Below are positions 1 through 9,082 of a DNA stretch of 19,912 nt, piece after piece. The position numbers were made by a program, and so were the translations under genes. The notes beneath the pieces were generated by a model, which did not search any database, was not told where the DNA came from, and saw nothing but the letters and a program-made list of their open reading frames with translations. The DNA comes from SIG603 sp964370115. Its GTDB lineage: Bacteria; Bacillota; Clostridia; Oscillospirales; Acutalibacteraceae. Each line of letters starts with the position of its first letter. The stretch's first letter is position 1. The stretch covers positions 1 through 19,912 of the forward strand of contig CAYJIA010000037.1 in NCBI GenBank assembly GCA_964370115.1. Direction: 5' to 3'.

Positions 1-17
1 TTTGTGACGCAGGAAGC

Positions 18-48
18 AAAAAAAATGAGCCAAGCTGGCTCATTTTTT
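18..48 (-). terminator. Rho-independent terminator closing the pilus operon
   Basis: A perfect 8-bp GC-containing stem (25-32 with 36-43, 3-nt loop) is extended by A:T pairs on both sides. Read on the minus strand the stem is followed by eight T, the classic intrinsic terminator layout, about 60 nt past the stop codon of the last pilus-locus gene. The six T on the plus side mean it could also stop transcripts coming from the left, so it is probably bidirectional. Confidence 0.9.
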
Positions 49-74
49 GCGTTTGCGGGTTTTAGGGCAGTCTG

Positions 75-99
75 AGAATGTGACATTTAGCCACATTCT
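75..99. terminator. Second hairpin just after the giant gene
   Basis: An 8-bp perfect stem (75-82 with 92-99) encloses a 9-nt loop, only 5 nt past the stop codon of the 1917-residue gene. The T-rich run follows it on the plus strand (about 99-111), so as a terminator it would act on plus-strand transcripts entering from the left; for the minus-strand transcript it may act as a 3'-end stabilising hairpin. The stem is directly visible; the role is inferred. Confidence 0.5.
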
Positions 100-104
100 T
101 TCTT

Positions 105-3100
105 TTAATTTAAGTCTAACAAATTGTACTTATTAATATACATGCTCGCAGTGTCTGTCATTGCTGTGTTGGATCCGATTTTCACTGTAATTTTAATCTC
201 TACTTCGACCGATGAATTTTCATTAACGGCGTTAAAGGTTTCTTCGGGCATTTTGAAATAATAGGCGGTGTTACTCATAAGCTTTGATGTGCCTGTTTCG
301 TTCAAATTTTGTCCTGTCAAATCACCATTTGCGTACATTATCGGAATATTGTCCATAATCTGTATTTTTGGAGTATCAGGATTGTTGTCGTCATCATAGA
401 AAAACTCGATTGTTACAGCCTTGTTCGTGCTACTATTTTCATCGTTAAAAATGAACGGGATTTCAAGTTCTTCTTGTGTCACCTTACTAAAGTCCAAGTC
501 ATCTTCAATAGCTACAATAAATTTATCCTCCATTGCTGTACTGTTTATATTTTCTTTAAACTCAATTTCAGGTGAAACTATCGATGCTCGATATGCCGCA
601 ACCATTGTATTGATGAAGAGTTTCGCTTCATCGCCTGTAGGCATGGCACCGTTGTGGCCTGCTCCTGTATAGGTAACATTACCCTTTGTGTATATATAAT
701 AGTTGTTCATCGTATCGTTATAGTTATTATCATATACATCATAGGTTGCGCCGGTAGGCGATAGACAGTACCACACAGTAACGTCGTCGGCATTCATATT
801 AAGCTGTGTCCACTGGTGGTGAGTCGATGTAATCCTCAACTCTTCGCCTATACCCCCTCCATCTATCGCAAACTCGCTAGTATTTACATCAAATGGGAAA
901 GTGGTAATCTGGCCTTTATTAACCTGAGATACATAGGATGTCATTGCCATAGTTCCTATTGAAGGATAAACGGCACTTGTTGGTTGCAACATCGTACTTG
1001 CTGAACTTATAGAACGAGACCTTGAGAGCATATAGGTTGAAAATCCTTGGGTTTCGTTTGCATACTCTTCTCTTTGTGAGCCTGGTTCATATGCAATATC
1101 AAATCCATCTTCTTTAATATTTTCAATTTCGTCTCTAAGTTCTGAATTTACAAGTGTGTCGTGCTCGTACGCGCTTGCAGTTATGCCGATATTATTTGCC
1201 TTGTCTTCGTCAGAAATTTGTGTTACTGCATAACCATTTTGAGTAAGACCATAGATAGTGTCAGTAACGCCATATCTATCAAGTCCTGTATTAGTCCTCA
1301 TAAGTGTGTTAAAGAAGTAACCGGAGAACCAAGCATCATTTTGCTGGCTTAACCCCCCACCCTGCACGGGATATTTTACATCTAAACTAGTATTATCACC
1401 TATTGGAATGACTTCCGTCGAAATATTATCATGGCTAAACAGTACCGCCTTACCTGACTCTATAAAGTCATTTATTGCCTGTGCGGCATCTGGATCGAAA
1501 CCGTTTAGTGGGTCATTTTTACCGTAAGATTCGCCAAAACCTATAAATATCATATGATAATTATCGAAAACTTCTGTCTTTATCGCTTCGACAGAGGTTC
1601 TTTTGTTTATATCATTTATAGACAGTGTTGTAACATTTATATCATATATATTAGCAGCACTCAACTGGTTAAAATACCCTTGGAATGTTGTATTTTTGCT
1701 AAGCGAATAATGTGCACTATCTTTTAGGCTATCTTGATCTACAATCTGCAAAACATTAATCTGCACAGCTTCTTCCGGCTTATTAAATGTAATACCCGTT
1801 TGTGAGGCGGTTATACCGCTACTACCAATTCTTTCGACTTCAAGTTTCCATGTTATGGCACCTTGCATTTGTTCCGACAATTCCCTTGTTGCTGTATACG
1901 AATTATTTGCTATTAGATTATCATTTGATACTATGTCTTCCGTAATATAGTCTTGTACTCTTACATTTGAAATTTTTTCGTCACTTGTATATCGTCCATC
2001 ACCATTAGTGTCTAAGTATAAATTTAACTGATACTTAGTTTGTAGTGGTGTGGGGTCAGATGGGTTATTAATCCTAAATGTAAAAGTTAAGGTATCGTCT
2101 GGCACCAAGTCTATATTGTATACCCCTTCATATTCTATAGGTTTATTTACAATAGTAACTCCGTCCGCCTCTGTTACAAATTCAATTTCAGGCTTGTATA
2201 AATTAACATAGGTCGCAACAGGCTTACTGGTATCACTGCCTTTAGCCTCTGTTTGGCTTAACACATTTTGCTTGTTCATCACGCCTGCATCTTGTGGGTC
2301 AAGCGGGTCTCCCATAATAAGCTCCCATATTTTCGAGGAGTTATCCACCCTGCCGTCTGTAAATACTGGTTGAGTAGTTCCAGTAGTCGGCGGTGTAGCC
2401 GTACCATAAATTTCATCATCTTCGGTGACTCTACCGCCTTCTGCCACAATTACTGTATTAGAATACAAATAGCTAAATCCCTCGCTATCAGTATTCTTTA
2501 CTACAATTTTCAGCCTGTACTCTCCAGCACTTGTCAAATCGGCGACAAACTTTCCGTCTGAATTTTTTGTTGTTATTAAACTCTCACCAGTGTCAACATT
2601 TTCCCATACAGTTTGGGTTTCGTCGATTTCTATATTGACCGGTGTGTTTGCCTCAGTATTTTTTGTAAAGCTAACGTTTGCCGACAGCTGAGTTACACCT
2701 GTATTTTCGTCTATAGTAATTGTACTATCATATGCTGTTGTGAAAAGATAATTTTGTGACGCAGGAGTGTTACCACTATCTGTATAAAATGTGCTCGAAC
2801 CTGCATCATCGGGTGGATAGACACCATTTATTGCAACACGATTAGAGGCATATACTGCAGACGTCCCATCGCTCTCAACTACAGTAGCAGTACAAATAAG
2901 ACGCCTCCACCATGATGTAGTGTATCCGTGCTCATGTGTAAAGAGCGATGCCGTATCATTTTCAATATTTTCTACTGTATACGGAAGCAATTGTGTAGCG
3001 TAATCTCCAAATTCACCACTCATACCAGAATGCTCCCAGCTATATGTCGCAGAATTACTTGTCTTGTCATACCAATCATATGTGACCTTTGCATCTGTTG

Positions 3101-5858
3101 GGATAAGATTTTCATCGAGCCTTGCTATAACATACCCAAAATCGCCATCGCTCGAATACTCAAACTCTATTGGCAAATACACTTCCTCATTAGTTACACT
3201 GCCATTTACAGTTACATTAAATGCCGTATTTCCGAAGACCGTAATTGTATTACTGATTCCATAACTTTTTTCGCCTGTTTCTAAGTTATTAAATGTCACC
3301 TCACAGTAAAAATCTCCAAATTCTTCTGCTAATACGGTATAACTGTATGCGGTTTCGCCCTCAATTTTCACTCCGTCTTTATACCACTGATACGATACTT
3401 TATTTGGATATATCTCCTCATTTGATGGCAGATCAACTGCCTTTAGTGTAGTGTGATCAATCTCTATTTTTATATCAGTTTGAGATGTGCCCACTCTATC
3501 GCTATTTATCAATCCATCAGAAATGACAATAGGAAGTCCAGAGTTTACAAACGCCACTAATTCTTCTAATTTTGGGTAAGTAATATCATATCCTGAAAGC
3601 CTGCCTAAAGTTCCAAGTATGGGATCTTTATATAAAATTGACTGCACAGGAGCATCTGCTGGATTTTTCTTGAGTGGATAAACCTCCGCATCTTCCTCGT
3701 AAAATATAGTTGTTCCATCGGCCAACAAGTCAAGTGGAACATCAATTGGATAGGTTCCATCTGCTGTGTAATAATCTGTATCAAGTAAGCCTGCTATATC
3801 GTTTCGTATGGGGATGATGTCGCCTATATTTGTATAAATGAGTCCGTCCATTGCATCATCATTGTAGTTTGTAATTTTAGTAACTGTATCCAGAGCTCTC
3901 GTGTTAAATCCGTTAATAGATGAGCCTATGTATACTAGGTCATAAACTTCGGAAACATTATCAACCTTGCCTATAAACTCTGTTATAGCCATGGTAGTAA
4001 TAAATATTTCTACATCTTGTGTACCCAACCAAGTTTTCACTTCGCTAGGAGTAAGCTCTTTTCCCCCGCCTGTTGTCTCACTGTTTGTTGCACCTACTTG
4101 TGAGACTGTCTGCGACACTATAGGCTGAATTTCAAGTACTTGTATCACACTTTTTGTCTCAATCTCTGGCTTTTCTGAAAAATTTATAACATAGCGTATA
4201 CTGTTTGCAAAAGTTTTTTCCTCAGGTAAATTCATGGCCCCCGAAATATTTCTTTGGAAATTTTCAAGGTCTATTTCACTTGTAATTTTATCATCATATT
4301 TTTCATCGTTTTGATAAAAAGTAGAGCTCGCAAAATCGCTGTATACAAATATATTGTTATCTACTTTATCATTTTCAACTCCAGCTGTATATGCGTTTAT
4401 CGCTGTGATGTCTTTCATGCTACTTGCAACTACAAGTGGTTTATCGTCTTCTGTGATGTCTGGCGTGTCTTTTCCAAGGTAGGTGGCAAAACTTGCACTA
4501 AGCTCTGCCGGTATTTCACCTATGGTCGTACCTACAACTCCAAAACCGTTTGTAAAGACTATTAAGTCGGCAGCGTCTATGTCTGCTTGTGTAACATTTA
4601 CAGCGTTTTTTACATTTACTTCAATGTTAAGCCCTGCCTGTGCTACACTTGCATCTAACACATACTTTTCAAACCAATTGTTGTTTTGAAACGCCCTTAT
4701 ATAAATTTCATTATATTCAATATTTAATCCGCCTGCCGCCGTTTCGCTGTAAACGTCTTTATAATTACCATTATTATCGCCTACATATCTGTACGCCGCT
4801 GCTTTTTGGTTAAAATAAGTATCTGTTGTATTTTTCACTGTTGCATCGGCTGTATAGCCACCATGCTCTGCAAGATAAAGTGTATTTCCTGTAAACTGAG
4901 ATGTGTATGGTCTACCATAGTCTGTAAGTATTGCATATGTTTTTGACTGCTCTAATGGCTGTGTTAAATCAAATGCAAAACCGTCTCCTAATATTCCTTC
5001 AAAATCATAGCTTGTGCCATTGTGGGAGTAAATTGCCAACCCTGAGTTACTATTAGCAAACGCCTCTAGCTCTTCAGCCGTCATACTCTCTGTAAATCCA
5101 GCTTGTGCAAACACGGTGGTAAAAGTAGGCATATAATAATATACATCTTCTCCCCTTGAGGTCGCTCCATAGGTAAGACTTGAAACAATTTGCCTTGTAT
5201 TACCCTGTTCAGGAGTTGATACAACTTCGACTTCATGAGTGTATATAAAGTCTCCGAAGGTATCTTCTACAAAATCTAGTTTATCTTCGGCAGTTGTGGT
5301 ATAAGTTTCATACCTAGTGCTTCCATCGTCTTCTAAAAGCTCTATTTTAAAATCGCTGTCGGCAATCGGCATAAAATTTCCATTTCCATTGTCGTTATAT
5401 TGCCATGGATGAAACTCGAAATAGTCCGACACAGTAATCGCAGCGGAAGTATCAGTAGACACTATACCCGCCGTGGTCAAATCCGCTAGAAGCGCGGCAA
5501 GGTAATTTTCTCTTTCTTCCTGTGTCATCATTTTCGCTAAGTCATCAAGGCCTATTGGCTCTTGTCCATTTATGTAATATCCTAAAATACCTTTCCCAGC
5601 GTTTACGCTTACATCGTCGCCTGTCGGGATAATTTCTAAAATATTATATTGATTTTCTGCACTAATATCAGATTTTACTGTTTCTATTCCTGAAAAAGAG
5701 TTGAAGTTTGCATAACCGTTTTCGTCTCTATAAGCAGGACTCGTCGTGGCTACCGCCGACCATGCGAACATGGCAATAACACTTATCGCCAAAATCATGG
5801 CAATAAGTGAAACTAGTTTAAATCTTTTGTTTTTTGGTGAATACGTGTTTTTCGTCAT
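105..5858 (-). CDS. Giant secreted multi-domain protein of the T4P locus (DUF5057-like)
   Basis: This 1917-residue protein has a signal peptide: lysine/arginine-rich start, hydrophobic segment at about 15-33, and an A-V-A signal-peptidase-like site ending at 37. It has no prepilin G-F-x-x-x-E motif and no LPxTG anchor. Three modules open alike: N-I-L-E-I-I-P (72-78), V-L-E-I-Q-P (574-579) and N-V-L-Q-I-V-D (1368-1374). Each is followed by a Rossmann/GATase-like pattern with a strand such as D-L-I-V-F-T or M-I-F-I-G-F. Between modules 2 and 3 are three Ig-like units (W825 and C852 in the first) whose last strands contain S-N at 869-870, 1005-1006 and 1133-1134. A calcium-loop-like D-T-N-G-D-G lies at 1283-1288. 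The C-terminal third resembles, from memory, the DUF5057 family of Clostridia. As last gene after the minor pilins, with a GAGAGGAAA ribosome site, it is a candidate pilus-tip or surface adhesin; that role is inference. Confidence 0.88.
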   Translation of the reverse strand: MTKNTYSPKNKRFKLVSLIAMILAISVIAMFAWSAVATTSPAYRDENGYANFNSFSGIETVKSDISAENQYNILEIIPTGDDVSVNAGKGILGYYINGQEPIGLDDLAKMMTQEERENYLAALLADLTTAGIVSTDTSAAITVSDYFEFHPWQYNDNGNGNFMPIADSDFKIELLEDDGSTRYETYTTTAEDKLDFVEDTFGDFIYTHEVEVVSTPEQGNTRQIVSSLTYGATSRGEDVYYYMPTFTTVFAQAGFTESMTAEELEAFANSNSGLAIYSHNGTSYDFEGILGDGFAFDLTQPLEQSKTYAILTDYGRPYTSQFTGNTLYLAEHGGYTADATVKNTTDTYFNQKAAAYRYVGDNNGNYKDVYSETAAGGLNIEYNEIYIRAFQNNNWFEKYVLDASVAQAGLNIEVNVKNAVNVTQADIDAADLIVFTNGFGVVGTTIGEIPAELSASFATYLGKDTPDITEDDKPLVVASSMKDITAINAYTAGVENDKVDNNIFVYSDFASSTFYQNDEKYDDKITSEIDLENFQRNISGAMNLPEEKTFANSIRYVINFSEKPEIETKSVIQVLEIQPIVSQTVSQVGATNSETTGGGKELTPSEVKTWLGTQDVEIFITTMAITEFIGKVDNVSEVYDLVYIGSSINGFNTRALDTVTKITNYNDDAMDGLIYTNIGDIIPIRNDIAGLLDTDYYTADGTYPIDVPLDLLADGTTIFYEEDAEVYPLKKNPADAPVQSILYKDPILGTLGRLSGYDITYPKLEELVAFVNSGLPIVISDGLINSDRVGTSQTDIKIEIDHTTLKAVDLPSNEEIYPNKVSYQWYKDGVKIEGETAYSYTVLAEEFGDFYCEVTFNNLETGEKSYGISNTITVFGNTAFNVTVNGSVTNEEVYLPIEFEYSSDGDFGYVIARLDENLIPTDAKVTYDWYDKTSNSATYSWEHSGMSGEFGDYATQLLPYTVENIENDTASLFTHEHGYTTSWWRRLICTATVVESDGTSAVYASNRVAINGVYPPDDAGSSTFYTDSGNTPASQNYLFTTAYDSTITIDENTGVTQLSANVSFTKNTEANTPVNIEIDETQTVWENVDTGESLITTKNSDGKFVADLTSAGEYRLKIVVKNTDSEGFSYLYSNTVIVAEGGRVTEDDEIYGTATPPTTGTTQPVFTDGRVDNSSKIWELIMGDPLDPQDAGVMNKQNVLSQTEAKGSDTSKPVATYVNLYKPEIEFVTEADGVTIVNKPIEYEGVYNIDLVPDDTLTFTFRINNPSDPTPLQTKYQLNLYLDTNGDGRYTSDEKISNVRVQDYITEDIVSNDNLIANNSYTATRELSEQMQGAITWKLEVERIGSSGITASQTGITFNKPEEAVQINVLQIVDQDSLKDSAHYSLSKNTTFQGYFNQLSAANIYDINVTTLSINDINKRTSVEAIKTEVFDNYHMIFIGFGESYGKNDPLNGFDPDAAQAINDFIESGKAVLFSHDNISTEVIPIGDNTSLDVKYPVQGGGLSQQNDAWFSGYFFNTLMRTNTGLDRYGVTDTIYGLTQNGYAVTQISDEDKANNIGITASAYEHDTLVNSELRDEIENIKEDGFDIAYEPGSQREEYANETQGFSTYMLSRSRSISSASTMLQPTSAVYPSIGTMAMTSYVSQVNKGQITTFPFDVNTSEFAIDGGGIGEELRITSTHHQWTQLNMNADDVTVWYCLSPTGATYDVYDNNYNDTMNNYYIYTKGNVTYTGAGHNGAMPTGDEAKLFINTMVAAYRASIVSPEIEFKENINSTAMEDKFIVAIEDDLDFSKVTQEELEIPFIFNDENSSTNKAVTIEFFYDDDNNPDTPKIQIMDNIPIMYANGDLTGQNLNETGTSKLMSNTAYYFKMPEETFNAVNENSSVEVEIKITVKIGSNTAMTDTASMYINKYNLLDLN

Positions 5859-5878
5859 TGTTTTTCCTCTCGTATATT

Positions 5879-6412
5879 TTAAGTGATAAGCTCAGGTTCA
5901 TTTCTCAAAAACACTGTTTGTGTCGCCTCGTGTTTTTTTCCATATCTCTCTAAATTTAAAGTAAAAGTAATTTCTTTTACCGCTGTATAATCATCATAAG
6001 TTATTTGACTGTCAAAATCTACAGTAAAGCCTGTAACATATTTTGCGACTATTGACGGCTCTTCACCTGTGTCGTCTGTGTAATAAAGTATATTCGTGGT
6101 TTCATCAAGATAAAACCCATGTAGCCCATTATCTATCGTCAATTTATCCTCTACAATTCCAATATTTTCTTGGGTGTCTATCAAATACTCGCCTACCTGT
6201 GCCATGGCAAGTTGTGACTCATACTGCAAATTCACATAGTAATTAATCGATGAAAACGTCTTTGCGCCATTGGTCATAAGACTCATTACAGCTATCGCAA
6301 TTACCGACATAATCGCAATACCCACTATAAGCTCAATAAGAGTAAAACCTTTATTATTCATTTTTTTTATTTGCTGTAAATTTTCAGCATAGTTTTGCTC
6401 TTTTACTTGCAT
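5879..6412 (-). CDS. Minor pilin, PilW/GspJ-like
   Basis: A 177-residue type IV prepilin. The cleavage site N-N-K-G|F-T-L-I-E-L falls after G22, giving phenylalanine at mature position 1 and the conserved glutamate at position 5, followed by a hydrophobic helix of about 20 residues. The 22-residue leader is long. An internal start at M18 would give a 5-residue leader, but it has no ribosome site, whereas M1 is preceded by GAGGAA, so M1 is chosen. The soluble part is strand-rich and includes Y-V-T-G-F-T-V-D-F, a pattern seen in PilW/GspJ pilins. It starts 7 nt past the previous gene and is probably coupled to it. PilD (12783-13544) is the expected processing enzyme. The family call is firm; the J/W subtype is tentative. 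Confidence 0.88.
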   Translation of the reverse strand: MQVKEQNYAENLQQIKKMNNKGFTLIELIVGIAIMSVIAIAVMSLMTNGAKTFSSINYYVNLQYESQLAMAQVGEYLIDTQENIGIVEDKLTIDNGLHGFYLDETTNILYYTDDTGEEPSIVAKYVTGFTVDFDSQITYDDYTAVKEITFTLNLERYGKKHEATQTVFLRNEPELIT

Positions 6413-6419
6413 AAATTCC

Positions 6420-6899
6420 TCACTTGTTTAACTCAAAATATCCTGTTTTTGGGTAAATATCAATCTGATATCCCGCATTAAAGTCAATTAGCGAAACATC
6501 GCTTAGCAGGGCGCCTGTCTCTTTATCAAACCTAATAATTAGCCCCGTTCCACCTATTTGCTCTGCCACTGTCGGCGTGCTTGTTTTTTTATAAATTATG
6601 TTTAAATTTTTATCTCCAAGTTCTTCTATCTGTGGCTGTTTGTCGTCATCTGATTTATATAGCTTTGCATAGTATTTGTTTTCTGTATAATCAAATGTCA
6701 TTACAAGCTTTGGACTTTCTCCCCCTCCGCTTATGGTCATAATTTTGCAAGCAGACAGCATCGCGTCAAAAGTTTGTGCCGCTTCTCTTGATTCATTTCT
6801 TACTAACACACTTGCCGAAAAAGAAAGTATAGACACCATAATTCCCATTATTGCAATAATAATCACAAGTTCTATAATTGTAAAACCCTTATTCTTCAT
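6420..6899 (-). CDS. Minor pilin, GspH/FimT-like
   Basis: A 159-residue prepilin with the shortest leader here: M-K-N-K-G|F-T-I-I-E-L, cleaved after G5, with the glutamate at mature position 5 and a 20-residue isoleucine-rich helix. The following region (R-E-A-A-Q-T-F-D-A-M-L-S-A-C-K) matches the early helical part of GspH/FimT pilins, in which residues after the membrane helix are rich in A and Q. The rest alternates short strands, and the length fits GspH. The ribosome site is AAAGGA about 9 nt upstream. It lies between the K/X-like and J/W-like genes in one transcript. It would act as a low-abundance pilin in pilus initiation, after PilD cleavage. The prepilin call is firm; the H subtype is moderate. 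Confidence 0.88.
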   Translation of the reverse strand: MKNKGFTIIELVIIIAIMGIMVSILSFSASVLVRNESREAAQTFDAMLSACKIMTISGGGESPKLVMTFDYTENKYYAKLYKSDDDKQPQIEELGDKNLNIIYKKTSTPTVAEQIGGTGLIIRFDKETGALLSDVSLIDFNAGYQIDIYPKTGYFELNK

Positions 6900-6921
6900 T
6901 ATGATGTCCTTTCTTTATAAA

Positions 6922-9072
6922 TTAATTTTTTGTCCAGTTGTCATACTCTACAAGCAGGTTTAAATCCCATGCGCCACCGCTAAAGTCTTCGATATGAACA
7001 TCTGGTGTTGCAAAATCTAAAAAAGTTCCTATATTAATTCCGTTATATTCTGCCAAAAGTGCGTCTAAAACTGCCTGTGTGTTTGAGCTCACTGTGTTAG
7101 CGCCACTAACCGTTAGATTTCCATCAGTCATAATAAGACCCTCAAAATTTCCAAACACATTCATAGTCTTAACGCTTGCATCATCTTCATCATACGATAC
7201 TATAAGTTTTACAGTACTCGGTGTACTTGTTCCTGTTATCATATAATCTTCATCTACCAAAAGTGCCACAACGTCTCCAGCAGCATTCACAAACTCCACT
7301 GGCCTATCTGGAAAAGTTGTAATTCCTTGCTCTTCTATAAACTCCGCTATGGCATCTGTGTCTACTGTGTTATCGTATACATCTCCACCACCTCTATCGT
7401 CTGAAGTAAGTGTAGATGTCAAATTCTCAAATATAGTGCTGTATCCGCCTACATTCTCGAAATTATTAATTGGATTTACAATGTCAAAATCAGCATTTGC
7501 CACCTCGTTAAATGTAACACCAGGTGCAAAACTAGTCTCGACAGGTGCTCCGCCTAAATTTTCAAAATAAGTGTCCATATAGCCTTCAAGCGCGGCATTT
7601 TTACTATAATAATCTGTAAAATAGTCTCTTGCTTGTTCGTCGTTTGCAAAGTCTAAAAAGTAGTATGCTACATAATTGTCATTTGCTAAATGATGAACCT
7701 CTCTTTGCACACTGTCGGCTGTTAAGCCATATGAGGCATAGGTATTTCCCGTCGGGGAAATGCTGTCTACCTTTAGCGTCAAGGTAGGCAATGATTCACT
7801 AGCATCAAAAATATATGGGTTTGTAAAACTTCCAGCCTTTTCAAGCTCACTATCGTCTACAAAACTCACCTCTAAATCGGTAGTTGATACTATATATGCA
7901 ATTTGATTGCTTTTTACTGCAAGAGATTCTCCTGTTTGAACACCTGAGTTTTCTACACCACTAAATTCATCGTATCCGCCAACATATCCATGTCCTGCAA
8001 GCACTAGTCTCTCAACATTTTTCAAATCAAGTGAATTTCCTGTGTCGTTTACCAGTATTGCACTGCTCTCACTCGGCGTGCTTCCACTCATATATCCTAT
8101 ATAAGTTCCGGCAATATTAACATTAGTGTCCTTACCTAGGGTCAAATCGTCATACACATAGGCATTTCCGCTTAAAAATAGGTTTGAGCCGTTTTGCACA
8201 CTGATTTCATTTGCCCATATGTCAACATTTTCGCCTACATTTATGGTTGCGCCATTGTCGGTAGTCACGTCGTTTTTACATATAATTGCACCCTCGTTAA
8301 AATTAAGCTCAGCGCCTGTGCTACTCATTAAGACATTTCCAAAATATGCATTTGAATTAAAGTTGAGCTCAGGTGACATTGAAGTAAACTGCTCGCTTAC
8401 AACGAATATAAATCCAGTTATACTCGTCACACTGTAAGGGGTGTAATTATATTCAAAATCAGGCATATTTACCACTATGTCTGATTTCACCGAAGTCGTA
8501 AACTTGTTTCCTGTGTTAACATGTTCAATCTCTAAGTCTTCTAAAATCAATTTACCATTTTCTTGTGTGACATTTCCAAGTCCTGTAAAAGTCAGTCCGC
8601 CGACACTGTTTAAGTCTGCTACTTCAATTCCCGTTACGCTAGCAACATATTTTTCTATCTCTTCTAAATTATAAGTGTAAGTATTAAGTGTTGGATTTTG
8701 GGTAAATAGTGGATCCTCCAGCCATATTCCAGCAAGAAACTCTTGTCGAAACTTATCTTGAAAATCGTCTGTAAGCTTTGACAAATCCTCCACATTACCA
8801 GCATTTATTAACACTTGTGGGTATGCGGTTTTTATCGCCTCATTTACAAGCTCTTGAACGCCTGCCCTTACTATATTCATGGCACTTTGAGCATCGTAAA
8901 AATTTTGTTTACCCTTTTGTTCTGTGGATTTAACCATTACTCCCGTATACGTAGAAAAAAGTAATATAGAACCCAATACAGCGACAAAAAGCATGGTGAT
9001 TACCACCATTACTATGCTTGAACCTTTATTCAATTTTAATGCCTTAAGTCCATTTTTTATTTTGCCGTGCAT
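6922..9072 (-). CDS. Large minor pilin, PilX/GspK-like, without Glu5
   Basis: A 716-residue protein with a 17-residue basic leader ending L-N-K-G|S-S-I-V-M-V-V, then a hydrophobic helix (about 19-42). The mature N terminus starts with serine instead of phenylalanine and has methionine, not glutamate, at position 5. Loss of Glu5 is typical of GspK/PilX pilins, which sit at the filament tip. After a helical stretch (about 50-130) a long region (about 225-360) has repeated N-x-G-x-x and alternating hydrophobic residues (F-N-S-N-A-Y-F-G-N-V, then I-N-V-G-E-N-V-D-I-W, then V-N-I-A-G-T-Y-I-G-Y), suggesting a right-handed beta-helix or similar solenoid. A second such patch lies near 650-690. It is much larger than Gram-negative PilX (about 200 residues) or GspK (about 330). 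The start has AAGGAGAG upstream, and the gene lies 10 nt after the I/V-like pilin. The fold of the solenoid is inference. Confidence 0.8.
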   Translation of the reverse strand: MHGKIKNGLKALKLNKGSSIVMVVITMLFVAVLGSILLFSTYTGVMVKSTEQKGKQNFYDAQSAMNIVRAGVQELVNEAIKTAYPQVLINAGNVEDLSKLTDDFQDKFRQEFLAGIWLEDPLFTQNPTLNTYTYNLEEIEKYVASVTGIEVADLNSVGGLTFTGLGNVTQENGKLILEDLEIEHVNTGNKFTTSVKSDIVVNMPDFEYNYTPYSVTSITGFIFVVSEQFTSMSPELNFNSNAYFGNVLMSSTGAELNFNEGAIICKNDVTTDNGATINVGENVDIWANEISVQNGSNLFLSGNAYVYDDLTLGKDTNVNIAGTYIGYMSGSTPSESSAILVNDTGNSLDLKNVERLVLAGHGYVGGYDEFSGVENSGVQTGESLAVKSNQIAYIVSTTDLEVSFVDDSELEKAGSFTNPYIFDASESLPTLTLKVDSISPTGNTYASYGLTADSVQREVHHLANDNYVAYYFLDFANDEQARDYFTDYYSKNAALEGYMDTYFENLGGAPVETSFAPGVTFNEVANADFDIVNPINNFENVGGYSTIFENLTSTLTSDDRGGGDVYDNTVDTDAIAEFIEEQGITTFPDRPVEFVNAAGDVVALLVDEDYMITGTSTPSTVKLIVSYDEDDASVKTMNVFGNFEGLIMTDGNLTVSGANTVSSNTQAVLDALLAEYNGINIGTFLDFATPDVHIEDFSGGAWDLNLLVEYDNWTKN

Positions 9073-9082
9073 TGTGCTCTCC

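Noticed and set aside
1..14. A 14-base identity with 2753-2766 inside the giant gene
   Set aside because: At this length about one chance match is expected in 20 kb, flanks do not align, and one copy is coding; no evidence of a true repeat.
105..200. Sortase anchor at the C terminus of the giant protein
   Set aside because: No LPxTG-like motif, hydrophobic segment or basic tail is present in the last 40 residues.
1977..2012. A dockerin domain in the giant protein (D-T-N-G-D-G)
   Set aside because: Only one calcium-like loop is present and no second copy follows, so at most it is an isolated calcium-binding loop.
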